Source of the DNA: Mycolicibacterium aurum
GTDB taxonomy: Bacteria; Actinomycetota; Actinomycetes; Mycobacteriales; Mycobacteriaceae
Assembly (NCBI RefSeq): GCF_900637195.1
Contig: NZ_LR134356.1
Location: forward strand, 3,410,001 to 3,474,000
DNA length: 64,000 bases
Reading direction: 5' to 3'
Below, one piece after another: positions 1 through 8,737 of the stretch (its first letter is position 1; every line of letters starts with the position of its first letter). Below the pieces are notes generated by a model. The model had not been told where the DNA came from, searched no databases, and was given only the letters and a program-made list of their open reading frames with translations. Made by a program: the position numbers and the translations under genes.

Positions 1-2
1 TC

Positions 3-1979
3 GACGCGCGGGCGGCCGGTGTGGTGTTCACCGCGGATCCGGCCACGGGGCGGCGCGATCTCATGGTGATCGACGCCATCGCCGGGCTCGGCGAAGCACT
101 TGTCGACGGAAGCGCCTCCCCCGACCACATCGTGCTCAACCCCGACGGCACGACCGCGGTCTGCGAGGTGAGCGCCGAGGCGGTGCTGTCGGCCGAGGAC
201 GTCACCGAGATCCGGTCAGGGGCACTCCGCGCTGCCGACCACTGGGGCAGGCCTATGGATCTGGAGTGGGCGATCGACCAGGCCGGGAAGCTGTGGTGGC
301 TGCAGGCACGGCCCATCACCACGCTGCCCGGGGACCTCAACGAGATGGACTCCCCGGTCGCCGGTGCCTCGCATGTCTATACGCGCTGCAACATCGGCGA
401 GATGATGCCGGGTGCGTTCTGTCCGCTGACGGCATCGGTGTCGGGATTTGCCATCGACTACGCCATGCAGATGACGCAGGTGGTGGCCCGAGCCCAGGAC
501 GACTATGACACGCCGTGGCTCCAGGTCGGCTACTTCTATGGTCACATGTTCTTGAACATGACCGAGGGGACGGCGCTGAGCTCAGGCATCCTGGGCAACT
601 CCCTCGAACAGTTCTCGATGTCGATCTGCGGGCGCGTGGTCGACGAGCTGGAGGCCAAGCCGCCGGAGCCGTTCGCCCGCAAGCTCGTCAACACGATCCG
701 GCTGTCGTCCTACGCGCTGTCGGCCGGTCCGGCGATCCGCAGGCTGAGCACTCAGATCTCCGGCTTCCGGATCCCGACCAGTGACGACCCGAAGGTTGTC
801 CTGCAGCAGCTGGAGTCCGGCGTCGACCTGTACTGCGAGGTCACGCTCACCCACGTGCGGTCATCCTCACGCGCGGCGGTGGCGGCCAACATCCTGGAGA
901 GCTTCCTGGTCAGAGACGCGGTCAAGAACGGCCGCACCGAAGAAGAGGGCCAGGCCGAGGCGATCCAGCTCATGGCGGGCGCTGCCGACGTCGAGAGCGC
1001 GATGATGCTCTCCGAACTCGACGCCGTCGTAGGGGCCATCGCAGAAGACCGTGACGTCGCCGAGAAGTTCCTTTCCGCGACTCCCGAGGACGCGGTGACC
1101 GGGTTGCGCGCCGCCCCGCACAGAAGCGGTGTGGCGTTGCGGCAGTTCCTGATTCGACACGGTCACCGCGGCTACCGCGAGCTGTGCATGCGCGATCCGT
1201 CCTGGGCCGAGGATCCCGGCGGACTGGGTTCGATGATGCAGGTCATGGTGCGCTCAGCTCTGGATCCCGTCGATCGCGGCCCGATCCACAGACAGGCCGA
1301 CGCGCCGCGCTCACGGGCCGTCAGGTTTCTCGCCCGGCTCGCTCAGGGCGGTGCGCGCGGGCGCGAGGAGACCAAGTCCAAGATGGCGCTGATGGCGCAC
1401 GCGCTCAAGCGCGGGTACCACCATCTGGGTCAGGTGCTGGCCGGCACGGGACGGCTACCCGACGCCGATCTGGTGTTTTTCTTCGACCGTGGCGAGTTGC
1501 ATCGTGTCGTGAACGACGCGGACATCACCGAGTTCGTCCAGCGTGCGGTCAAGCGGCGGGAAGCACTGGCGTTCCAGGACTCGCTGGAATTCGACGACGT
1601 GTCGGTGGGCCGCCCTACGCCGGTGGTCGCGCCGCCGCCGAGCACCTTCGCCGACGATGTGATCGCCGGCCGGCCCGCCAGCCGCGGGACGGTGGAAGGC
1701 ATTGTCCGCGTGGCGAAATCGATCCAGGATGCGCGAGACGTGCAGCGCGGAGAGATCCTGGTGGCACCGGTGACCGATGTGGGGTGGACGCCGTTCTTCA
1801 CCGTCATCGGCGCACTGGTCACCGACATCGGCAGCTCGGTCTCCCACGGTGCCGTCGTGGCGCGCGAGTACGGTCTGCCCTGCGTGGTGAACACGCTGGT
1901 GGCCACGCAGGTGCTGAAGACCGGCGACCACGTGCGTGTCGACGGTGACCGAGGCCTGGTCACCCGGCTCAGTTCTTGA
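3..1979 (+). CDS. PEP-synthase / rifampin-phosphotransferase-like protein, 5' truncated
   Basis: The frame is open from the left edge, so the N-terminus lies outside the window. The visible start resembles the end of a PEP/pyruvate-binding ATP-grasp domain (ARAAGVVFTADP near the edge, then LEWAID and WLQARPITTLPGD about 90 residues in). A long middle region follows. The last ~100 residues are a PEP-utilising swivelling domain with SSVSHGAVVAREYGLPCVVN, whose His is the phospho-carrier in PPDK, PEP synthase and rifampin phosphotransferases. This domain order (ATP-grasp, linker, His domain at the C-terminus) fits rifampin phosphotransferase and PEP-synthase-like proteins better than classical PPDK. 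The substrate cannot be told from the sequence. The stop codon overlaps the -35 element of the next gene. Confidence 0.8.
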   Translation, partial: DARAAGVVFTADPATGRRDLMVIDAIAGLGEALVDGSASPDHIVLNPDGTTAVCEVSAEAVLSAEDVTEIRSGALRAADHWGRPMDLEWAIDQAGKLWWLQARPITTLPGDLNEMDSPVAGASHVYTRCNIGEMMPGAFCPLTASVSGFAIDYAMQMTQVVARAQDDYDTPWLQVGYFYGHMFLNMTEGTALSSGILGNSLEQFSMSICGRVVDELEAKPPEPFARKLVNTIRLSSYALSAGPAIRRLSTQISGFRIPTSDDPKVVLQQLESGVDLYCEVTLTHVRSSSRAAVAANILESFLVRDAVKNGRTEEEGQAEAIQLMAGAADVESAMMLSELDAVVGAIAEDRDVAEKFLSATPEDAVTGLRAAPHRSGVALRQFLIRHGHRGYRELCMRDPSWAEDPGGLGSMMQVMVRSALDPVDRGPIHRQADAPRSRAVRFLARLAQGGARGREETKSKMALMAHALKRGYHHLGQVLAGTGRLPDADLVFFFDRGELHRVVNDADITEFVQRAVKRREALAFQDSLEFDDVSVGRPTPVVAPPPSTFADDVIAGRPASRGTVEGIVRVAKSIQDARDVQRGEILVAPVTDVGWTPFFTVIGALVTDIGSSVSHGAVVAREYGLPCVVNTLVATQVLKTGDHVRVDGDRGLVTRLSS

Positions 1980-2005
1980 CATGCAAGTAACCACTTGCCT
2001 AACGT
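1976..2005 (+). promoter_or_regulatory. Leaderless promoter with ArsR-type operator
   Basis: TTGACA (1976-1981) and TAACGT (2000-2005) are 18 bp apart. Between them is a perfect inverted repeat, GCAAGT-AACC-ACTTGC (1983-1998). The -10 ends 7 nt before the GTG at 2013, the spacing of a leaderless mycobacterial transcript. A dimer bound between -35 and -10 would block polymerase, so autorepression by the ArsR protein is the simplest reading. This is inference from sequence only. Confidence 0.6.
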
Positions 2006-2012
2006 GGGGCCG

Positions 2013-2300
2013 GTGGGTGATGTGTTCAAGGCATTGGCGGATCCCACGCGCCGCATCATTCTCGACGAGTTGACCGACGGGGACGGTCAGACACTGTTCG
2101 AGATCTGCGGACGTCTGACCACCCGCCACGGGATCACGTCTTCTCGCCAGGCGACATCTCAGCACCTTGCCGTGCTGGAGTCGGCGGGACTGGTCGAGAC
2201 CCGCCGTGAAGGTCGCTACAAGTTCCACCACATCAACACCACACCGCTGCTGCAGATCAGCGAGCGTTGGCTCACCAGCACCGAGGGAGGATCGACATGA
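2013..2300 (+). CDS. ArsR-family transcriptional regulator
   Basis: A 95-residue winged-helix protein beginning VGDVFKALADPTRRIILDEL, the typical first helices of ArsR/SmtB regulators. The recognition helix region is SRQATSQHLAVLESAGLVE, followed by the wing TRREGRYKFHHIN. No Cys cluster for metal sensing is seen apart from one Cys in FEICGRL, so it may belong to the non-metal ArsR group. I chose GTG 2013 over TTG 1995 because it fits a leaderless promoter and the conserved N-terminus. It overlaps the downstream VOC gene by 4 nt (ATGA), so the two are co-transcribed. Confidence 0.85.
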   Translation: MGDVFKALADPTRRIILDELTDGDGQTLFEICGRLTTRHGITSSRQATSQHLAVLESAGLVETRREGRYKFHHINTTPLLQISERWLTSTEGGST

Positions 2301-2686
2301 GAATCAGCTACGCCAGCATGCTCGTCGACGACCAGGACAGGGCGCTGCGCTTCTACACCGACATCCTCGGCTTCGCCGTCAAACACGACGTGCCGATGGG
2401 CGACGCCCGGTGGATCACCGTGGTCTCGCCGGAAGACCCCGACGGCACCGAACTGGTCCTGGAACCCGATGCCCATCCCGCCGTCAAACCGTTCAAGGAC
2501 GCCCTGGTTGCCGACGGCATTCCGTTCACGGCATTCGTCGTTTCCGACGTCGGCGCCGAGTACGAGCGGCTGCGGGCCCTGGGCGTACGGTTCACCCAGC
2601 AACCCACCGACATGGGTCCGGTGACCACAGCAGTGCTCGACGACACGTGCGGCAACCTCGTACAGATCCAGAGCACGACGGGCTAA
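2297..2686 (+). CDS. VOC (glyoxalase/bleomycin-resistance fold) protein
   Basis: A 129-residue single-domain protein with the paired beta-alpha-beta-beta-beta units of the vicinal oxygen chelate superfamily. It starts MRISYASMLVDDQDRALRFYTDILGF and ends AVLDDTCGNLVQIQ, where the E/Q metal-ligand position carries Q. The ATG lies 7 nt after GAGGGAGG and overlaps the ArsR stop. ArsR-VOC pairs are common in actinobacteria, and the regulator probably controls this gene. The reaction cannot be predicted; resistance or isomerase roles are both possible. Its stop overlaps the stop of the convergent gene. Confidence 0.85.
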   Translation: MRISYASMLVDDQDRALRFYTDILGFAVKHDVPMGDARWITVVSPEDPDGTELVLEPDAHPAVKPFKDALVADGIPFTAFVVSDVGAEYERLRALGVRFTQQPTDMGPVTTAVLDDTCGNLVQIQSTTG

Positions 2687-4674
2687 CCGGTGTTGCGGTT
2701 CCACTCGATCCAGCCGGTCCCGGTGCGGCCGTCGGCGGTGACGACCGTGCCCCATGCCCGGGGGAAGCGGCTCACTCGCCCGTCCGGCGCGGTCAGCAAC
2801 ACCGGCGCATGTCCGCGAACGTCGATGCGGGCGTGGACATCCCCGTAGTCCAGTTCTGCGGACACCGGTAGGTCGTTGTCGGCGAAGGTCGTCTGCGCGG
2901 CGACCCGCGTCAGCTCGACGAGCGGTGCCCCGGCGCGCTGTAGGTAACCGACCGACAGAGGCGGCGCGCCCGGCACCAGGATCTGCACGCCGTGGATATG
3001 CGTGCCGTCGTCGAGGTGCAGGGCGCTCCACACCCAGTCCATGCTCCACCAGTCCCTGGCCGCCCACGAATGGTCACGCTGACCGGAAATGTCGACGAGT
3101 TCATGGGAATGCCCGTCCGCGGACACGGTTCCCGTTACCGTGCAGGGGATTTCGTACCGCGGTGAGATGCGGTACTGATACGGCTGCCCGACGGTGGTCC
3201 AGACCAGATCGATGTCGACGTCGACGGGCCTGCCCGCCTCGCTGCGCAGAAGTGCCGCCGGGTCGTCGTGGGCCTGCCCGCGTCCGCGCAGCGAGACCCG
3301 GTATTTGCGCAGCGGCTCGACCACCTCCTGGTCCACCTCGATACCGTCCGCGCGAGCACGGGTGTGGTCGTCGGGCACCGGGGCCGCGAAGTCGAGAACG
3401 GCGATGGTCGGCTTGCCTGGAGCGCATAGCAGTCCATTCACCCAGGCCTGGTTCTGGTTGGGGATCAGCCCGAGTCGGATCCAGCCCCCGAACTCCTGCG
3501 CGGGGTCCACGAAGTCGAAGTACCAGCTCTCGCTCCACAGCGGCTCATCGGTGGGCGCATGCCGCCCTTCGTCTTCCGGGTTGGGCTGCAAGGGTTCCGG
3601 CACCGTCGGTGTGGGAAGAAGCTCGAGGGCGCCGTTGTCGAGGACGTGCTGACAGTGCCGCGCGATCATCGCCATGAACATGGCATCACCGCGCTCGGTG
3701 CGCGCCACCAGCATCGGCGACACGATCGCCATCAACACGCCGAAGAAGCTCTGGTGCCGCACCCCCTCTCGCACGTCATCGAGAGTCACCCCCGAGCCGG
3801 GCCCGAGCGCTTCGTGGTAGGCGCCCAGCAGCGTGTCGTAGTGCTCGCGCCGCTGCTCCACGGGCAGCGCACATCCGAGGAAGTAGGCGACGTCGGTGAA
3901 GGCGGGGCCCCACGTGACCGTCTGCCAGTCCACGACGGTCAAAGGCCGGTCCGCACCGGCTTCACCGAAGAGCAGGTTGTCGAGCCGGAAGTCGCCGTGG
4001 ACGAGTCCGCGGGGCAGCTCGGAGTCGTTCTCCGCTGCCATGTACGCGTCGAACGTCTCGACGAACCGCTCGCAGACGAGTCGGTGTTCGGGGGCGATCT
4101 CGTCGCGGTAGCGGTCGATGTAGCCGGCGTAGAGGGCTGTGATGAGCCCCTGGTTGACCGGCGACTCCCGGTTGATCCACGCCGCGCCTGCCAGGGCCGG
4201 ATCGCCGAGCAGCGGACCGTGGACCCGCCCGAGCTGGGTCAGCGCCAGCTTCGCCTGTTCGACTGTGGCGCCGCGGATCTCGTCACCCACGCTCGCCGGC
4301 GCCGCGTCGGCGAGCAACAGATCGAAGGCTCCGGTCTCCGCGTCATACGCCGCGTGCCGGCACGGTGCGACAGGCCCGTCCAGCCCCGGCGCGATGTCGG
4401 TGTAGAAGCGCACCTCACGCTCGTAGAGGCCCATCGCCAGACCTGTCTGGCGGCTGCTCGGATCCGCGGCCGCGACCTTGAGCACCATGGACGCCGGTCC
4501 CGTGGCGCCGTCGGCGTAGCGCAGAGCGACGCGGTAGCACTCGCTCATCTGGCCCGTGCCGATGCGATCGGTGGTGAAGTCGGCAACCGCGCCCTCCCCG
4601 ATCGCCGCGGTGAGCCACTCGGCCGTCAGATCGGCGGGACGCTGGATCAAATGTGGACGCAACGACGAGTTCAC
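2683..4674 (-). CDS. APH-like phosphotransferase fused to a C-terminal uncharacterised (DUF7064/7065-type) domain
   Basis: The first ~350 residues form an aminoglycoside-phosphotransferase/choline-kinase fold. The catalytic loop is LVHGDFRLDNLLFGE and the metal-binding segment is VVDWQTVTWGPAFTDVAYFLG. From about residue 375 a second, beta-rich domain begins with WSESWYFDFVDP and contains GQRDHSWAARDWWSMDWVW. It resembles the domains found next to such kinases and to acyl-CoA dehydrogenases in mycobacteria. The substrate is unknown; small hydrophobic alcohols or steroids would be guesses. I took GTG 4674, which follows a TATACG -10 by 8 nt on the minus strand. GTG 4713 is an alternative that adds 13 residues. 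Confidence 0.8.
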   Translation of the reverse strand: MNSSLRPHLIQRPADLTAEWLTAAIGEGAVADFTTDRIGTGQMSECYRVALRYADGATGPASMVLKVAAADPSSRQTGLAMGLYEREVRFYTDIAPGLDGPVAPCRHAAYDAETGAFDLLLADAAPASVGDEIRGATVEQAKLALTQLGRVHGPLLGDPALAGAAWINRESPVNQGLITALYAGYIDRYRDEIAPEHRLVCERFVETFDAYMAAENDSELPRGLVHGDFRLDNLLFGEAGADRPLTVVDWQTVTWGPAFTDVAYFLGCALPVEQRREHYDTLLGAYHEALGPGSGVTLDDVREGVRHQSFFGVLMAIVSPMLVARTERGDAMFMAMIARHCQHVLDNGALELLPTPTVPEPLQPNPEDEGRHAPTDEPLWSESWYFDFVDPAQEFGGWIRLGLIPNQNQAWVNGLLCAPGKPTIAVLDFAAPVPDDHTRARADGIEVDQEVVEPLRKYRVSLRGRGQAHDDPAALLRSEAGRPVDVDIDLVWTTVGQPYQYRISPRYEIPCTVTGTVSADGHSHELVDISGQRDHSWAARDWWSMDWVWSALHLDDGTHIHGVQILVPGAPPLSVGYLQRAGAPLVELTRVAAQTTFADNDLPVSAELDYGDVHARIDVRGHAPVLLTAPDGRVSRFPRAWGTVVTADGRTGTGWIEWNRNTG

Positions 4675-4690
4675 CCGGCCAACGTATAGC
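4672..4690 (-). promoter_or_regulatory. Leaderless-type -10 element for the APH-fusion gene
   Basis: On the minus strand TATACG is followed 8 nt later by the GTG at 4674, so the transcript may begin at the start codon. No clear -35 is seen, which is usual for mycobacterial SigA promoters. Confidence 0.35.
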
Positions 4691-4808
4691 AGCGCTGCCG
4701 CGCGGGTAGACACATCAGCGGAATTAATTGACGGATGTCAACTCCTGCCCGCGGGACCGCCGCAGGACACGTGGGGTAGCGTCCGTCGAAGGGCCGACCG
4801 GAGGGCAC

Positions 4809-5798
4809 ATGAAGGTACTGATCACTGGCGGTACGGGGTTCGTCGGAGCGTGGACCGCCAAAGCCGCCCAGGACGCCGGACACGAGGTCCGCTTCCTGGT
4901 CCGCTCGCCCGAACGGCTGACCACCAGTGCCGAACGCATCGGCGTCGACATCGCTGATCACGTGGTCGGCGACATCGCCGACGGCGAGGCGACCGCAGCG
5001 GCCCTCGACGGGTGCGACGCGGTCATCCACTGTGCCGCAATGGTTTCCACCGATCCGAGCCGCGCGGACGAGATGCTGCACACCAACCTGGAGGGCGCCC
5101 GCAACGTCCTCGGCGGCGCCGTCCGTGCCGGTATCGACCCGATCGTGCACGTCTCCAGCTTCACCGCGCTCTTCCGGCCGGACCTGGAGGTGCTGCACGC
5201 GGACCTGCCGGTGGTAGGCGGCAACGACGGCTACGGCCGTTCCAAGGCCGCCGTCGAGGCCTACGCCAGGGGCCTGCAGGATGGCGGCGCTCCGGTCGAC
5301 ATCACCTATCCCGGGATGGTGCTCGGCCCGCCCGCCGGCGATCAGTTCGGTGAAGCTGCCGAGGGCGTCGAGGCGGCGGTCAAGATGCACGCGGTACCGG
5401 GACGCAGCGCCGCATGGATCGTCATCGACGTCCGCGACCTCGCCGCGCTGCACGTGGCCCTGCTCGAGCCCGGTCGCGGACCCCGCCGATACATGGCGGG
5501 TGGACAACGGGTTTCGGTCGAGCAGCTGGCCACACTGATCGGCGCGGCAGCCGGCCAGTCGCTGGTGGCGTTGCCCGTTCCGGACATCGCGCTGCGCAGC
5601 GCGGGTCGCCTTCTCGATGTCGTCGGACCCCTTCTGCCGTTCGAGACACCGATAAATTCCGCGGCCATGCAGTACTACACCCAGATGCCGGCATCGGACG
5701 ACACACCCAGCAAAACCGACCTGGGCATCACTCAGCGCGATCCCGCCGAGACGCTCGCCGACACTGTCGACGGCCTGAGGGCGGTGGGCAGGCTCTAG
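4809..5798 (+). CDS. NAD-dependent epimerase/dehydratase (extended SDR)
   Basis: A 329-residue Rossmann-fold oxidoreductase. MKVLITGGTGFVGAWTAKAA carries the GxxGxxG dinucleotide motif, and YGRSKAAVE supplies the catalytic YxxxK. DIADG after the second strand and VIHCAAMVS are typical of extended SDRs acting on nucleotide sugars, 3-beta-hydroxysteroids or dihydroflavonol-like substrates. The ATG at 4809 follows GGAGGG by 5 nt. The conserved glycine motif begins directly after it, so upstream in-frame starts are unlikely. The stop shares the palindrome CTAG with the stop of the convergent TetR gene. Confidence 0.85.
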   Translation: MKVLITGGTGFVGAWTAKAAQDAGHEVRFLVRSPERLTTSAERIGVDIADHVVGDIADGEATAAALDGCDAVIHCAAMVSTDPSRADEMLHTNLEGARNVLGGAVRAGIDPIVHVSSFTALFRPDLEVLHADLPVVGGNDGYGRSKAAVEAYARGLQDGGAPVDITYPGMVLGPPAGDQFGEAAEGVEAAVKMHAVPGRSAAWIVIDVRDLAALHVALLEPGRGPRRYMAGGQRVSVEQLATLIGAAAGQSLVALPVPDIALRSAGRLLDVVGPLLPFETPINSAAMQYYTQMPASDDTPSKTDLGITQRDPAETLADTVDGLRAVGRL

Positions 5799-6391
5799 CG
5801 TTGGCCGTCGCCGAGCACCCCGCGAAGAACCAGGTCCGCGAGCTGGTCGGCAGCGGTGTCGATGTCGGTGATCTTGCGGACGCAGACCGCGTACCAGGCG
5901 GCACCGGCTACCACGTCCATGACGCTGTCGGCATTGACAGCCGGGCGGACGGTGCCGCTCTCGACGCCGTCGGCGAGTTGGCGGGCGAGCTGGCGGCGTG
6001 CCGCGGCCTCCAGACGGTCGTTGATCAGCCTGCGCATCGCCGGCTCCAGCCGAAGGTCGTGCAGTAGTCCTGGGACTGCTTCACGCACAACGGGATCGGC
6101 GTACATCAGCAGTGCGCCACGGCACAACCGGGTGATCTCGGCGGCAATGTCGTCTTCACAGGGGGCCGGACCCAGGTCCGGGAAGGCCGCCTCGTGGATG
6201 AGATGAGCTTTTGATCGCCAGCGCCGGTAGATGGCCGGTCGGCTGACCTTCGCGGTGGCGGCGATGAGGTCGATGGACGTCGCCGAGTAGCCACGGGTCA
6301 CCAGCAGTGTGCGGGTGGCATCGAGAACGGCGTCGTTGATCGCCGGGTCGCGACGCGACCCGTGGTGTCGCCTCCGGGCCGGTGCGTTCAC
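5795..6391 (-). CDS. TetR-family transcriptional regulator
   Basis: A 198-residue regulator. The N-terminal helix-turn-helix is DATRTLLVTRGYSATSIDLIAATAKVSRPAIYRRWRSKAHL (described here in parts: TSIDLIAATAKVSRPAIYRR is the HTH core). The C-terminal ligand domain ends with a TetR_C-like segment. GTG 6391 is preferred because GGAAGGGAA lies ~10 nt upstream; the in-frame codon at 6436 would add a basic 15-residue extension. It is divergent from the molybdopterin oxidoreductase and probably controls it and itself through the repeats at 6418-6456. Confidence 0.85.
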   Translation of the reverse strand: MNAPARRRHHGSRRDPAINDAVLDATRTLLVTRGYSATSIDLIAATAKVSRPAIYRRWRSKAHLIHEAAFPDLGPAPCEDDIAAEITRLCRGALLMYADPVVREAVPGLLHDLRLEPAMRRLINDRLEAAARRQLARQLADGVESGTVRPAVNADSVMDVVAGAAWYAVCVRKITDIDTAADQLADLVLRGVLGDGQR

Positions 6392-6417
6392 CGAATGCCG
6401 TTCCCTTCCACCCCGTC

Positions 6418-6456
6418 TGTCGATACAGTGTGGCACAGCTCTTTGTCGTTACAGTG
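6418..6456. promoter_or_regulatory. Candidate TetR operator: two direct copies of TGTCGWTACAGTG
   Basis: TGTCGATACAGTG (6418-6430) and TGTCGTTACAGTG (6444-6456) differ at one base and lie 26 bp apart. Each contains a TGT-N4-ACA half-palindrome. They occupy the 90-bp divergent region between the TetR gene and the oxidoreductase, where an operator for both would be expected. Confidence 0.5.
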
Positions 6457-6481
6457 AGTCTTCACAATCGGAGTAGAGGCG

Positions 6482-8737
6482 ATGGCGATGGCCGAGAACA
6501 CCAGGCAGTTGGCGGGCGTCGGCGAGGACGGCCTGCACCTCTACACCTGCCCGCTGTGCGAAGCGATGTGCGGCTTGGAGATCAGCGTGAAGGACGGCCG
6601 TGTCGCCGGAATCCGCCCGAACAAGGACGACACCTGGAGCCGCGGCCACATCTGCCCCAAGGGCGCCTCCCTCGGCGCGCTGCACGAGGACCCCGACCGG
6701 ATCCGGCGGCCGATGATCAAGGTCGACGGCCAGTGGCACGAAGTCGACTGGGACACCGCCTTCCGGCGCTGCACCGAGCTTCTCGCACCGATCATCGAGA
6801 AGCACGGCATCGGCGCAGTCACCGCCTACACGGGAAACCCTCTGGCACATTCCTTTTCGCTGGCGCGCTACACGGGCATCCTCCTCGGACTGTCGGGTAT
6901 GCCGGTCACCTACTCCCCCGGCACCGTCGATCAGTGGCCGAAGAATCTGTCGTCTCACCTGATGTACGGCGGCTGGTGGAGCTTCCCGGTACCGGACATC
7001 GAACGGACCGACCTCCTCGTCGTGATGGGCGCCAACCCGGCAGCCTCGCAGGGCTCCCTGCTCGCCGCTCCCGATGTGATGGGTCTGCTCGGTGCAATCC
7101 GACGGCGCGGCAGGGTGATCGTGGTGGACCCGGTGAAGACGGCCACCGCTGACCGGGCCGACGAATGGCTGCCCATCACGCCGGGCACCGACGCGGCACT
7201 GCTGCTGGCGGTGTCACACACCCTGTTCGACGAGAACCTGGTGAACCTCGGCACCGTCGCGCCGTACCTCGACGGGGTGGACACGCTGCGCGACGTCGTC
7301 GCCGAGTGGCCACCGGAACGGGTCTCCGAGGCGACGGGTATCGATGCCGAACGGATCCGGGCACTGGCTCGTGAACTCGCGGGCACACCACGCGCAGTGG
7401 TGTACGGCCGAATCGGCACCTGTAACCAGGAATTCGGCAGCCTGGCCAGCTGGCTCGTCGACGTCGTCAACATCCTCACGGGCCATTTCGACGTCCCCGG
7501 TGGAGCGATGTTCCCCACCCCCACCGCGTGGACCATCACCGCGCAGCCGATTCCCGGGCTCGAGGACGGGGCACCGGACTTCGGGCGCTACCGCACCCGG
7601 GTGCGCGGCGCCAAAGAGGTGCTCGGACAGGTTCCGGTGTCGTGCATGGTCGAAGAGATCGCCACACCCGGCGAGGGCCAGCTGAAGGCATTGATCACCG
7701 TCGCGGGAAATCCGGTGCTGTCCACGCCGGCAGGGCACAAGCTCGACGAGGTGCTGCCGAACCTGGAGGCGATGATCTCGATCGACCTGTGGCTCAACGA
7801 GACAACTCGGCACGCAGACGTCATCCTGCCCGGGGCATCACCGCTGGAGCAGCCGCACCACGACGACCTGATCCTGAACTTCGCGATCAACAGCGTCGCG
7901 AACTACTCGCCGCCGGTGTTCGCCAAGCCCGACCCTTCGGCGCCCGACGAGTGGGAGATCCTGATCCGACTGACCGGACTGTGCACCGGCACACCGGCCG
8001 AGGACGTCGACGTCGCCGCGATCGACGACGGGTTCTTCGACTACATGTGCTTCACCCAGGGTCTCGACGGCGCTGAGATCCGGGCGCACTACGACCACGG
8101 CGGCCCCGAGCGCACCCTCGACCTGACGCTCCGCACCGGGCCTTTCGGTGACCACTACGGCCGCAACCCCGACGGGCTGACCCTGGACAAGCTCAAGGCG
8201 GCGCCAGACGGAATCAACTACGGCCCCATGGTCTCCCGCGTGCCCGAGGTGCTCGGCACCGCGGACAACACGATCCGGTTGGCGCCGCAGTACCTGCTTG
8301 ACGACCTGCCACGACTCGCGCGCCGCATCGCCCGCGAACCCGACGAATTGGTGCTCGTCAGCCGACGGCATCTTCGCTCCAACAACTCCTGGCTGCACAA
8401 CGTGGGTCAGCTGATGAATGGGCGGGACCGCTGCACATTGCTGATGCACACCGACGACGCCCGCGACCGGGGCCTCTCGAGCGGCGACCTGGCGGCGGTG
8501 ACATCGGCGGGAGGCTGCATCGAGGTGCCTGTCGAGGTCACCGATGCCATCAAGCCCGGTGTCGTGTCGATGCCGCACGGGTGGGGTCACGGCAAGACGG
8601 GTACGCGCCTGTCCGTCGCCAACGGTTCACCCGGGGTCAACACCAACATCCTGTCGCCACCGGATTTTCTCGATGAACCGTCCGGCAACGGCGCGCTCAA
8701 CGGCATACCGGTCGCGGTGACAGCGGCGGGCCTCTAG
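6482..8737 (+). CDS. Molybdopterin-dependent oxidoreductase (DMSO-reductase superfamily)
   Basis: A 751-residue protein. The N-terminal [4Fe-4S] motif is CPLCEAMCG with the fourth Cys in HICPKG about 30 residues later. Then come the molybdopterin domains (WDTAFRRCTELL, LVVMGANPAASQGS, VVDPVKTATADRADEWLPITPGTDAAL) and a C-terminal MopB-binding barrel with LVSRRHLRSNNSWLHN and MPHGWGHG. It has no Tat signal, so it is probably cytoplasmic, as in formate dehydrogenase H and assimilatory nitrate reductase relatives. The electron partner is not encoded nearby. ATG 6488 is a possible alternative start. The gene is divergent from a TetR regulator. Confidence 0.85.
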   Translation: MAMAENTRQLAGVGEDGLHLYTCPLCEAMCGLEISVKDGRVAGIRPNKDDTWSRGHICPKGASLGALHEDPDRIRRPMIKVDGQWHEVDWDTAFRRCTELLAPIIEKHGIGAVTAYTGNPLAHSFSLARYTGILLGLSGMPVTYSPGTVDQWPKNLSSHLMYGGWWSFPVPDIERTDLLVVMGANPAASQGSLLAAPDVMGLLGAIRRRGRVIVVDPVKTATADRADEWLPITPGTDAALLLAVSHTLFDENLVNLGTVAPYLDGVDTLRDVVAEWPPERVSEATGIDAERIRALARELAGTPRAVVYGRIGTCNQEFGSLASWLVDVVNILTGHFDVPGGAMFPTPTAWTITAQPIPGLEDGAPDFGRYRTRVRGAKEVLGQVPVSCMVEEIATPGEGQLKALITVAGNPVLSTPAGHKLDEVLPNLEAMISIDLWLNETTRHADVILPGASPLEQPHHDDLILNFAINSVANYSPPVFAKPDPSAPDEWEILIRLTGLCTGTPAEDVDVAAIDDGFFDYMCFTQGLDGAEIRAHYDHGGPERTLDLTLRTGPFGDHYGRNPDGLTLDKLKAAPDGINYGPMVSRVPEVLGTADNTIRLAPQYLLDDLPRLARRIAREPDELVLVSRRHLRSNNSWLHNVGQLMNGRDRCTLLMHTDDARDRGLSSGDLAAVTSAGGCIEVPVEVTDAIKPGVVSMPHGWGHGKTGTRLSVANGSPGVNTNILSPPDFLDEPSGNGALNGIPVAVTAAGL

